This document shows, piece after piece, positions 1 through 10,315 of a stretch of DNA of 64,000 nucleotides (positions are counted from its first letter, which is position 1; each line of letters starts with the position of its first letter). The position numbers and the translations under genes are program-made. This DNA comes from Puccinia triticina (taxonomy: Eukaryota; Basidiomycota; Pucciniomycetes; Pucciniales; Pucciniaceae). The stretch lies in contig NC_070559.1 in the NCBI RefSeq assembly GCF_026914185.1, forward strand, positions 5,120,001 to 5,184,000. Direction: 5' to 3'. The notes beneath the pieces were generated by a model that saw only the letters and a list, made by a program, of their open reading frames with translations, did not search any database and was not told the DNA's origin.

Positions 1-495
1 GTGAAAATTGGGTTGGGTCGGGCGTGCTTGTCCTGGATCCGACGAGAGGGGCAAGCCAACGGCAAACCTTGGTCCGCCCGACCATGTCACAACTTGGCGT
101 ACCAGCAGGTCAAGCCAACAGCGCCGACCAAGTTTTACCCTCAAGGGCAGGCCTACGAGGTACCTCGCCGACGCAAGCTTGCCATTACGGACAGGCCGAT
201 GAGGGTGGCTGGTGGAGATGCATCACTCCAACCCAACCAAGACATCAACACTTTTTTCTTTTCTTTTTACAAGCATGCTTTCTCAGCCTCTTGGTAGAAT
301 TTGAAAGAGGCTACATATTTTCAAAATTAAAAAAAAAAACATAAACAAAAGAAAATCTTTGAAGAAATTATATGGTTTTTGATGTCAGAATTCTGGCTCA
401 TCTTCCCCGCTCACAGTTTTTTCCTCTTTTCCATCACCAATTAGTGATGCTCAACCCCCCCCCCCCCCTTCCATACTATCATTTTCCATCACAGT
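1..495. other. Unannotated GC-rich stretch; no gene recognised
   Basis: Short overlapping open frames occur on the plus strand but none has recognisable domains or a plausible gene structure. Roughly the first 240 bases are rich in gcaagcca/ggcaag-type words resembling the end of a DNA transposon cut by the window edge. A poly-C run lies near 456-468. Confidence 0.4.
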
Positions 496-872
496 GTGTG
501 ATGGAGAGATGGCCAAACGGGTCTGGGTACCCGCAACGGGTGCGGGTACTTGCTACAAATTTCTCCAGTTTTGGACACCTGGACCCGGACATGGCACCCG
601 CCGACGGGTACCGGCGGTACTTGAGGCGGGTACCGCCACTGCATTTTGCAAGTGACCTATTGAGTGGGGTATGTACGCACCCCTCTTGATGGCCGATCAT
701 CGAGCGGAGTACACACCCCGCTCAGTGGCCGGCCATCATGATCACCCCGTTCGATGCCCAATCATCGCGTGGGATGTGGGGGTATGCACTCCGCTTGACA
801 ATGGCTGGTCATCAAGGGTGTGTACCCCTCTCAATGACCGTTCATCGAGCGGGGCGTGTACTTGGCGACCGG

Positions 873-1475
873 TGTCGAGACTGTAAAATGAAGATGTGCC
901 TGGTGAGAGTCAAACTTCAGGGTGTAAATGGGTCGGGCCAACCCAAAACCAACCCGAGACCCGTTGGGTTTTGGGTTGGGTTCGGGCACATTCTTGAAGA
1001 AAATGACATGACCTGAACCCAACCCAACCCAACTTTTAAATTTGTCGGGTTGGGTTTGGGCAGCCTATTTCCTAATCGGGTCAGCCTGCAACCCGACTAT
1101 GACGCCTCCAACAGTCAAGTTGGGGGCTTTTGGCGCCTATGAGGTCGGGTTGACCCAAGACCTGAACCGACCCAACACCCATGACATTGGGTTGGGTTTG
1201 GGCAGCATATTTTAAAATCTGCCCCAACCCGCGCTAAATGTTGGTTTGGGTTTGGGCACTGTTTTTTGACCCAAACACGACCCGTTTACACCCTGAGTCA
1301 AACTCACGACCTCAGCTATGCTGAGACAAATACTAGAGTGCCGCCTTTACCAACTAGGCTACAGACGCTTGTGGCCGCCAGCTGGGTGGTTGGTTGGTAG
1401 TGCTCATGGGTCAATCCAACAGCCCTCCATACTGTGGTGATACATCATGGTAGCAGACTAACAGACAACTCAACA
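873..1475 (-). mobile_element. Solo LTR of the tRNA-like TRIM family (interrupted)
   Basis: On the minus strand this matches the LTR of the complete TRIM at 15849-16483: it starts TGTTGAGTTGTCTG and ends at the ACAGTCTC(G/A)ACA terminus. It is flanked by a perfect 5-bp duplication, accgg at 868-872 and 1476-1480, so it is a solo LTR left by LTR-LTR recombination. The tRNA-like block reads from 1368 downward. A 380-bp MITE splits its T-arm. Without the MITE the LTR is about 215 bp, the same length as the two LTRs of the intact copy. Confidence 0.85.
917..1296. mobile_element. hAT-type MITE nested in the solo LTR
   Basis: Terminal inverted repeats TCAGGGTGTAAAT and (A/G)TTTACACCCTGA are flanked by an 8-bp duplication, gtcaaact at 909-916 and 1297-1304. 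The 8-bp duplication and CAGGG-type ends fit the hAT superfamily. The 380-bp interior is rich in gggttgggttt and gggcagcatat words and codes for nothing recognisable, so it is non-autonomous. Confidence 0.8.
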
Positions 1476-1840
1476 ACCGGTCAATGGTCATCAAGTGCGC
1501 ATCCCACTCAATGGCTGGTCATTGAGGGCACTGGCCATCAAGTGGGTTGTGTATCCCGCTTGATGTCCAGTAATCAAGCAGGGCATGTACAGGGCATGTA
1601 CTCAGCTTGATGTCCGGTCATCAAGCAGGGTGTGTACCCCACTTGATGGCCAGCCATCAAGTGGGATGATGTTGATGGCCGGCCATCAAGCTCACTTGGA
1701 GAGCACAACTGCGGCTGACAACAACGGGTACCTGGAGATTTTTCAGCCCAAATTGTATACCCAGACCCGTACCTGGCACCTGCGGACGGGTACTCAAAGG
1801 GCAGTGGCGGGTACCCACTGGCAATCTCTAGATGTAATCT

Positions 1841-2363
1841 AAATTTCCATCAATTATTGTGTATGTTCTCCTTCCATAGTTAAGTTACAACTAGAGTTCA
1901 AGGCGGCTACGCCACCACACTTTCAGGGGTCCAACATTTACAGCTCCCCCTGACTCTTTTAGGAATACAAATCACAACCCCAAAGATATGATCTCCACAT
2001 CTTGGAGTTGCATTATTTTGTAGATCTCCACTTCAAACTGTCCCCAATCATAATTGACACTCAGACTGAAGCATAAAATTTAGTTGTTCTCAGCTTCTGC
2101 TTAACTGCCCATCATCTCAATTAACAAGTGGACCATGAAATTCAAAATTTCATGGCGCATTGGGCCCTGATGTGCTCTCAATCAATTCCCTTCCCTGACC
2201 TAAATGGATCATTGGTGGCAGGATAATACAAATGATCCTTGTGGATCTTCCATATGAGGGAAAAACATTGTTCAAACAACTCTTGTGAATGCTATGGTTT
2301 TGGGTTTCCTTGATCTCCATCCAGGGCTCATGCTGAAGCACCTAATTAGCCCGGCAGAGACTT
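1841..2363. other. No gene recognised
   Basis: AT-rich intergenic sequence with no long frame, no splice-consistent coding and no clear repeat. Confidence 0.4.
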
Positions 2364-2870
2364 GTGCCTCTTCTCCTTGTCTGTTTTGTGGTGCAGGATG
2401 AGGATTTGTGGTGTGCTTGCCTTTCTGAAGATTCTTTCAGATGGAGATGGAACAAGAAATGTCAAGATGAGGGACAAATGTGTGGTAAGATGTTTTTTTT
2501 CTTGAAAGGGAGCATCCGTAAATCTTTGGTTAGTCTGGACATTGTGCTTGGCGTGGCTGTTGGGAGCGCATTCATGTCCCTGCTGGACAAAGAGGCAAGA
2601 GAAACCGGGCAGGTCGCGGCGGCGGAGGGAAATAATAAGTTGGAGGTGGGCCGTCCATCCCGTTTGGAGGTCAATGAGGACTTTTCCAAGCGCAATGAGA
2701 GCTCCACCCAATACTCCGACCTATCGTCTCCCGAGCGCCCTTTTTCATTGAGACGGGGTGTCTGGGTCAGGCGATGGCTGGCCGCTTGGCTTGGCAAGTC
2801 CAACCAAGGCCTTGTGGGGGTCATGAGATCCCGCAGGTCGATGTATTTCCAACCTTTTATCAACAGTGAA
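2364..2870 (+). CDS. Possible hypothetical protein fragment
   Basis: An open frame of about 170 codons precedes AT-rich repeat DNA at 2870, into which it runs before stopping. The translation has a basic, Ser/Arg-rich second half and no domain I recognise. An overlapping frame of similar length runs on the minus strand, so the coding strand is uncertain. It may be a transposon remnant or a chance frame; coding status is weakly supported. Confidence 0.15.
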
Positions 2871-3240
2871 ACAGATACTATACAATACAGTATCTTCGTA
2901 TACTTGTGTATTGTATCTGTTGAAAAATACAAAATTGTAAATACAAATGTATTGTATCTGCCTGAAGATACAATACCATAGTATTGTATAAATGAAGTAT
3001 TGAAACTTGATCTTCTTGTTGTTGGCCACTGTGGACTGTATACAGAAAAACTATCAAAAAACATAAAAATACAGTATCTTGTATTGGGCTGTATTTGCAG
3101 CAAGATACCAAAGTTTGAATAAATTTGTATAGTATTGGTCTTGGAATACAATACAAATAAATAGTATTGGGTGAAAAACAGATACAAATACAGGCAGATA
3201 CAGATACATGTATTGTATTTTTTTCACCATTGCTTTTATC
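2870..3240. repeat. AT-rich cluster of inverted gtattgtatctg words
   Basis: The words gtattgtatct and agatacaatac recur many times in both orientations over about 370 bp, giving many small hairpins. Open frames here on both strands (Tyr/Ile-rich) are low-complexity shadows. Confidence 0.6.
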
Positions 3241-5077
3241 TGTCCAAGGCTGGCTGATTGTTGACAAGGTTCAGAGCTTGTCAACGTGGATCGGCGGCTT
3301 CTAGTTTGTGAATTAGAGCTAACTTCTCCTTCACGGGCACTACCTCATCCGGCTTGTTGCACATCTTCCATACAATCACTCTAGCAACAAGATCAACCTA
3401 TTGAAGGCCTCTAGAGACTTGAGAGATATCTGGACGAGAACGGTGGGATGTGCCGAGTTGAAATTGGGGCAGAGGGGAATTGGTCGTGGGCGCGGATGGC
3501 ATTGCAGATGTGGTGGTAGCAGGTGTTTTTAGATTGAAAGCCACAAAGGCCGGTGTGAAACTACTCAAAGGGGAGAATAGAGCTTGGAAGGGAAATGGAT
3601 AGCAACACTAGTACTAATGTAAGCTAAGCAAGGGTGCTGAAGAGGCTGCCTTCCTGACGAATGCTGAGGGGATGAGAGTAACACTAAGAAAAAGAAGAAA
3701 AGGTGTGGCTGATTTCTGCTTGATCTTAGGAGCTAGTACTATGAGCTTAACTACTGACTACTGAGGGTAAGAGAGTTGGAGTAATGGTTGAAAGGGGGGG
3801 AAAGCAATGGGCAATGGTTCAATGGCAATGGGTTGATGAGAATGGGCACTTATAATTTCTGTATCTAAAATTACATATAAATTCTGCATGAGGTACAAGT
3901 GAGGGGGGAAAGACAGTTCTTATATGAAGGAAGGATGAGCACAGACAATGAGGAGTTCTGGCTATGAGAATGAAGGTTGTACAAATGAGGAAAAGTGATG
4001 TGAACATAGTAACAGTATGTAATGATGAGCAATGCTGAAAGGGGAATGCTGGTTATGGGAATAAAAGAATGTACTAATGGGGAAGAGTGATGAGAACATA
4101 GTAACTACTTGTAATGATGAGCACTACTGAAAGAGGTAAGCACAGATCCAATGATGTAAGGTGTACAATAGGCATAGTACATAATAAGAAATGTATGTAA
4201 AGAGTTTAGTATGTGAGAATAAATATGTAAAAGGAATTTACTGTAATGATTCAAGTAGGTTACTAATGAAATGAGTATTGTAACTAATGAAGAATGTAGG
4301 TTGTCTGTAAGTCTTATATCCTTTATAACTACTGAACCATTGAAGATAAGGGGGTACTATGTATGAGTGACTATAGGTGAAATTTGGCGTAGAATCTGAA
4401 TATGCAATAATAATGAGGTATTTGTGAAGGGTTATGAGGAAATGGGCAATGTAATGATGAATATATGTAAAGAAAAGCAATAAAATACTACTTATGGTTT
4501 GGAATGGAGCACCACACCGGTTGTGTCAGGCAAGGCAAATTGACAAAGATGGAGTCGGCGAGACTCCCAAAGCGCTTGAATCCCTGCCAGATTGGCTCCT
4601 TGTGGATTGCTGTGGCACTGGCTTGGGTTGATAGGCTTCAGGGGTGAGTGGCGCACATACAAGCAAGGAATTGCTGTATGTAACTATGCAGCCATTGCCT
4701 GGCAACGTTCACACTTGTGGCTTTCTGGCCAAGCCATCCTTGGCCAAGGCAACGATGAAGTGCTCTGAAATCATGACCTCTTGATATATAGGGCAGCATC
4801 TCCTGCACCTAGGTTTACACCCCAGGTGATCCTCCCTGCTCTTGCATTTGAAGAGCACTGGTGGTGATCCTCCCCCTTCCCAATTAAACTTGCAATTGGC
4901 TGAGGGGTTTCCAGCCCCAAATTTTGCCCCACACACTTGCGCCAGGCTGAGCGGGTTAACACCGGTCTCTTTTCACCTGTGGCATGTCACAGGCTGGGAG
5001 TTTGTTAAATCCTTTGCTTTTTTTTTGTACATAAGTATATAATTAGTCAATTATGATTTGTATTTTGTTTGTTTTAA
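3241..5077. other. No gene recognised; purine-rich 3780-4480
   Basis: No convincing coding sequence. From about 3780 to 4480 the plus strand is strongly purine-rich with degenerate repeats around words like aatgatgagcaatgctgaaag and gaacatagtaac, suggesting an old tandem array. Confidence 0.4.
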
Positions 5078-5079
5078 TA

Positions 5080-5278
5080 AGGGGGTTCACGATTGAATTT
5101 CACTAAACTTTGGAGGCAAATTTAAGGCCTTTATGAACAAAATTTTAAAATTTTGGGAAAATGCACAGTATCAGGTGATACAGATCAATCAGTGCAACTT
5201 ATCAATTTTTTTAAAAAATGTTCATAAACACCTTAAAATGTGTCCCAAAGTTTTGTAAATTTCAATTGTGAACCCCCC
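5080..5278. mobile_element. Tc1/mariner-type MITE (TA target), family 1
   Basis: Inverted ends AGGGGGTTCACGATTGAA and TTCAATTGTGAACCCCCC with TA on both outer sides (5078-5079 and 5279-5280). At 199 bp with no coding capacity it fits a Stowaway-like mariner MITE. The same family occurs at 36619-36819 and 42796-42994, with degenerate copies near 37239 and 55430-55948. Confidence 0.8.
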
Positions 5279-7277
5279 TAATTTAGTTTGTATTTTATTT
5301 TTATTTTTTTGTGATTGCTTGTATATAGGGGAAACCCTTGAATTTTTTTTTGGTGAAACTGTAGTTTTAATAAACTTATATTTCTTCCACATGTTAATGT
5401 TTCTTCAACATGTGTCTATCTTTCCTTCCATCAGATGTGAGATGTTTTGTTTGTTTTAGTCCCCTAGGCCCCCTTTGGATCTTGCAAGGGGGCTCTCTAG
5501 TTGTGACTACATATAATCTGCCCCTGTGATTTGAAATACATCATCAAGTCAGAGCACAAACCACCCCAAACCACCTTTGCTCCTTGGTCCAGTCTCAAGC
5601 TCCATCAAGACTTTCCCCTCCCTCTCTGTCACATCTCTTTCTCAAACTGAAAATCTCACATTTGACAATCATTGGGAAAACTGTAAGAGGATATTGTGAA
5701 AGTTTGCATTGTATTGAAATCTGCTATTGCCCAGTGGCATCCGGGACCCTTGGCCAGATGCAATTTGCCCACACGACGGAAGGAGAGGTAGCCGGATCAT
5801 GCTGCGTGCAGAGAAACATTTTGCATCTTTGGGAGCAAGACCTCATGGCATGCCAAAAACAGAGCATTGTGTCAGGCCTGCGTTGAGGTCAAGCCGCTGA
5901 GATGCTTCCAACGCCATGCCAACGTGGAGGTCAAGCCAACATGAAACTTTTGCACCTCCTCAGAGAGGCTTAGGACTAATGTAACTTACTTGGCCTGAGA
6001 CTGATGGGTTTTTTCAATGAAAATGTGTGATTTGTGTTTACAATTCTCCTACAACTTGTTATCACCTCATATTCCAAATCCCTGTTATCTCTAGCCCTTG
6101 ATCTCAGCTGTCTTGTACTCAAGAACTAGCTGCTCAGCAGACATTCTTGCAAGGGCATTTTCTGAGCAATTTTGACAGACCCACTGGGCCATTTTCAGGT
6201 CAAGTTCAGACACATTCTCATGGTTTCAGCCTTGCAAGGCCGTGCAAGCAGCACTTTTACATCAAAATCTTTTGCAAGGGACGGGGGTAGGTGTTGTGGT
6301 AAACACATGAGAAGATGTAGGAAGAAAATCTGATTCTAATGGTGCCAGAGGCTGTGAAGAAATCAGATGGGTATGTGGTGATATGTGGGTTAGAAGGAAT
6401 TTTCAGACATCTGGTTGGGCCTGTCAGGAGGGACTTACACCATACCTCCCCTTTCTGGCGCACAGAGAATGTGTTTTTGATGCCTCTTTTCACTTTTCCC
6501 TTTGTACATCTCTCATACCACTACTTTTTTTTTGTTTTTTGTTTTTTGCTCCAGATCAGCCCAACATGCTACGGCTGAGACTTTTTTTTTTCTTCTTTAT
6601 GTACTGATACCAGTATGTCCTGAAAAATTAAACAAGAGAAGAAAAACCTTAAGACTGTTACCAAGTCAATAACCCAGATTTATAGAAATTAATCACAACA
6701 TGAGAGCACAGACTCCCCAGTTAACACATAGTGTGTTTGACACGCAGCTAGTTTGAGGACTGTGCTTGCTAGTGACTAGGTAGCTTGTACACTTTTGGCT
6801 GATAGTAAAACACCAAAAGTTGTACATACTGAGTCAAGCTTTTGCTATACAGGATCTACGCCTCAAAAATCTAACATGTGTCTCAGCCTGGCAAGTAAAT
6901 ACAGGCAAGTTTGGCCGGAGGAAGAACTTGAGCTCCCTGGAGTTGGTTGCTTCCTTGGCTCAACTATTGACCCCAGCCGCTTCCCCATTTTATACTATGT
7001 ATTATTAACATCTTGGATTTTTGGTTTGGTTGGAATAGACAACATACAAATTTGGTCAGAATAGACAACATAAAAGCTCAGATATTTAGCAGAACTACAT
7101 TTACTTGTACCCCAAAAAACCATCTGCAAGCGCCTAGTCTCCAGGACTGCCGATTGCCTGATAGCTAGAGTGGACAATCATCACTGTCTTTTCTGACAGC
7201 AAATTGGCTTCAGATGTTGCTGGAGGGCGCAGGCCAACAAGGGATGAACCAGATATGTGGCTGGCTTCTTCAAACGG
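5279..7277. other. No gene recognised
   Basis: Only short frames without domains. Long T runs (about 6527-6595) and mixed-composition intergenic DNA. No splice-consistent gene model could be built. Confidence 0.35.
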
Positions 7278-8266
7278 TGTGGTAGACAGAAAAGTGGAAA
7301 AATAAAAAGTTTTTTCTATGCCACATAATTACTCAAACTAGGCCTCAAGATACCATCAAATGGACCCCAGAAATGGATTCTACGTCCAATTTCACCCCTA
7401 GTCACCAATAGAAGCACCCCTGGACCCCCTCTAGTGTGGAAGTTACACCTCATGGACATCTATCACACGGCCAGCCCCAGTAACCCAGCTGTCACCTGCC
7501 TCAACCCAAGTTTCACATTGGTACACATATACACATCACAGGATACAAACATACATCTCCCCATCAGGCTACACTCATTACATATTAACTACATACACTC
7601 CTTTATATACATAGTATGACATCATTTACACTGTTTCTGCAGCCTCAGACTTTGTGTATACACTAATTCCCCCTGTATTACAGCTCATGCAGTCTACTGT
7701 CACCTCATGCATGCGTTAGAATGTTCTGTTGTATATTCTGACATCATGTATGCACCCCTGGAATGTTTAGAATGTTCTGTTGTATATTCTGACACCATTC
7801 ATGCGCCCCTGAGGGGTTATGACATCATTTGTATCTACTCCCACCAGCTAAAATCCCTCACCCTGTTGTCTAGATTAGCTGAAAACCTAACCCACAAGCC
7901 CCTTTGGGGCTCCAATTTTGTCTATAAAAGGAGCTCTCTCCACCCCCAGTGGCCTGCTCCCCAGTTCCTCACCCAGAACTCACAAGTGACCCAACACTCA
8001 TCCACACTCAAATCCTAAAAACCCTTGTAACAATAAATCAACCCTTATAACCATAATTCAACCCTTATAAAAAAGTAATTAAAACACTTACATGTTGCCA
8101 GTCAAACAGATTTCATCTGGAACAGACCAGACCTATGACTTAATAAAACTTGCCAAGCTGAGCTTGGTGGGTCTTGTTGACTGAGAAAAGAAGGGCAAAG
8201 CTTGCAACTCCATCATACCCTTCACCATTCAGCAAAAGGGTTTCATTACCACTTTTGAGTCTTACA
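7278..8266 (+). mobile_element. Solo LTR, family F (copy 1)
   Basis: The sequence starts TGTGGTAGAC and ends GAGTCTTACA, flanked by acgg at 7274-7277 and 8267-8270. It is the diverged 989-bp relative of the solo LTRs at 21151-22036 and 25148-26063, sharing the distal segment with words like gccaagct(t/g)agcttggtgg and attcagcaaaagggt. A TATA-like tctataaaag at 7921 and an aataaa signal near 8032 give promoter and polyadenylation order on the plus strand. No internal retrotransposon sequence adjoins it. Confidence 0.75.
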
Positions 8267-8277
8267 ACGGAAAAAAG

Positions 8278-8520
8278 ATGGCCCTTACTCTTCCTAAGTG
8301 GATCACCAAGCTCAGTGATGTTGACTTGCACATGTTGATCAAGCACTGTGCAAAAGAGTGTTATGGCAACAATGCCAAAGAAATACAGATTTCGGCCGTT
8401 ATGGACTTGGTGAAGAGGAGAAACTCCTTTGTCCTCACAGGCACGGGATTTGGGAAAACACGAATCACCAAGATGTACTGGGATTTGTTTCCCAAATATG
8501 AGAAGTCAATTGTCTTTTGA
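8278..8520 (+). pseudogene. DEAD/RecQ-like helicase N-terminal fragment
   Basis: An 80-codon frame begins 12 bases after the solo LTR end. Residues around 40-62 read as the Q-motif/Walker A region of a superfamily 2 helicase: a run ending in LTGTGFGKTRI, where GxGKT is the ATP-binding P-loop. Rust genomes carry many RecQ/Sgs1-like helicase copies of this kind. The frame stops after motif I, and no DExH box, motif III or helicase C domain follows within the next 500 bases, so this is a truncated copy. An unseen intron after position 8510 is possible but no downstream helicase motif was found. Confidence 0.6.
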
Positions 8521-9010
8521 GTGACTTCATAATGTTGACAATGTGGAGGACTTTCTGGTGTTCAAAATTTAACTCTGGTGAAATCGATTCAGTATTTGCT
8601 GCTGGTTGACTCATGGATTGGTGGGCAATTGTGGACTAAATTTTGGGTGGCAATTAGTGTTGCCGGTTTGTGAGAGTGATTGGTGGTGCTGACTTGTTGA
8701 GAGTGATCGGATGGATGAACTTTGTGAGTGTGTATGCAGTCATGCATGCAGCTGTTAAAATTAACTGTAAGTCAGAAAAAAAACATATGTATATTTCATT
8801 GAGCACTGATCTCTTCTTTTACTTGACTTCAGTAAGCTCCAAGATTTTATAATACTTTGATAATTTATTTGAAATTGAAGAAATGGTGTAACATAACTCA
8901 GATTGTGTGGGATGATGCGCAAGAAGCAAGGCTTTGTGCCAAGAAAATGTTGTGAGGGCAACAAACTGTGATAGTTTGAATAAACCACCACCAGGAAAAT
9001 AAAATAAACA
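8521..9010. other. No gene recognised
   Basis: AT-rich sequence between the helicase fragment and the satellite-bearing TIR element; only short frames. Confidence 0.35.
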
Positions 9011-10315
9011 GTTGATGGCAAGTGACATCACACTAGCTCCAGCCAGCTACCCACCATCTATCCAAGATCTATCCAATATCTACCCCAATCTCCCAACCAT
9101 CTCCTCAACTTCCAAAATTTACCAAAGAGGTCCTGTTCAGTTTTTGATGAGCCCAACTGATCCTCAGTTCTGTCCAGCTGATACTCAGCTTTGGTACCTA
9201 GCTCATACTCAGCTTTCTTGCCCAGCTCATACTCAGCTTTTTCACGCAGCTCACTCTCAGAATTGGAATAAAGCCTTTTGACCAGTCATTGCCCAGGTGA
9301 TGCTCAGCTTTGTACTAGTCCTGGCGCAGCTGATGCTCAGCTTTGTACCAGTCTTTGCTCAGCCTTTTCCTAGTCCTGTCCCAGCTGACGCTCAGCTTTG
9401 ACCCAGTCCTGGCCCAGCTGGCCAGCTGATGCTCAGCTTGCTGAGTATCAGCTGAGCCAGGCCAGGGAAAAAGATGGGAATCAGCTTGGACAGGATCAGA
9501 GCTGAAAATCAGCTAGGCTAGGGCCAAAGATGACCATCAGCTGAGCCACAGCCAAGGCTGAACATCAGCTGAGCCACAGCCAAGGCTGAACATCAGCTGA
9601 GCCACAGCCAAGGCTGAGCATCAGCTGAGCCACAGCCAAGGCTGAGCATCAGCTGAGCCACAGCCAAGGCTGAGCATCAGCTGAGCCACAGCCAAGGCTG
9701 AGCATCAGCTGAGCCACAGCCAAGGCTGAGCATCAGCTGAGCCACAGCCAAGGCTGAGCATCAGCTGAGCCACAGCCAAGGCTGAGCATCAGCTGAGCCA
9801 CAGCCAAGGCTGAGCATCAGCTGAGCCACAGCCAAGGCTGAGCATCAGCTGAGCCACAGCCAAGGCTGAGCATCAGCTGAGCCACAGCCAAGGCTGAGCA
9901 TCAGCTGAGCCACAGCCAAGGCTGAGCATCAGCTGAGCCACAGCCAAGGCTGAGCATCAGCTGAGCCACAGCCAAGGCTGAGCATCAGCTGAGCCACAGC
10001 CAAGGCTGAGCATCAGCTGAGCCACAGCCAAGGCTGAGCATCAGCTGAGCCACAGCCAAGGCTGAGCATCAGCTGAGCCACAGCCAAGGCTGAGCATCAG
10101 CTGAGCCACAGCCAAGGCTGAGCATCAGCTGAGCCACAGCCAAGGCTGAGCATCAGCTGAGCCACAGCCAAGGCTGAGCATCATCTGGTTTTTTCACATT
10201 GAGTGCTTTGATCCTGACACCTATCATGTGAGCCATAGATGTGCTGGTGGAGAGGAGCAGCATTGGAGCAGTGTTGGAGCTGAAAACAAAGCTGTGTCAT
10301 GTCACTTGCCATCAA
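9011..10315. mobile_element. TIR element with a 28-bp satellite core
   Basis: The ends are inverted copies, TTGATGGCAAGTGACAT at 9011 and its complement ending at 10315. Inside, the left part (about 9150-9440) has cagctgatgctcagcttt-type repeats on one strand, then the motif flips near 9440 and continues as an ordered array in the opposite orientation. No transposase is present. I could not define a target duplication, so superfamily is open. Confidence 0.65.
9535..10182. repeat. 28-bp tandem repeat, about 23 copies
   Basis: The unit begins catcagctgagccacagcc and continues aaggctga(g/a). Copies are almost identical except that the first two or three carry aacatc in place of agcatc, which shows the older edge of the array. 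There are no unique spacers, so it is a minisatellite and not a CRISPR. Confidence 0.95.

Larger units (their letters stand above)
496..1840. mobile_element. Degenerate fold-back element with internal repeats
   Basis: The outer parts (about 500-650 and 1715-1830) are imperfect inverted copies rich in gggtacccgc-type words. Between them (about 650-870 and 1476-1720) are degenerate repeats built on gatggccggtcatcaag and tgtgtacccc. The structure is a TIR element with a minisatellite core. A solo LTR (873-1475) sits inside it. The outer ends are worn and no target duplication was identified, so the limits are approximate. Confidence 0.45.

Noticed and set aside
9535..10182. CRISPR-like array of 28-bp repeats
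   Set aside because: Repeats are contiguous with no unique spacers, no cas genes are present, and the genome is eukaryotic; it is a minisatellite.
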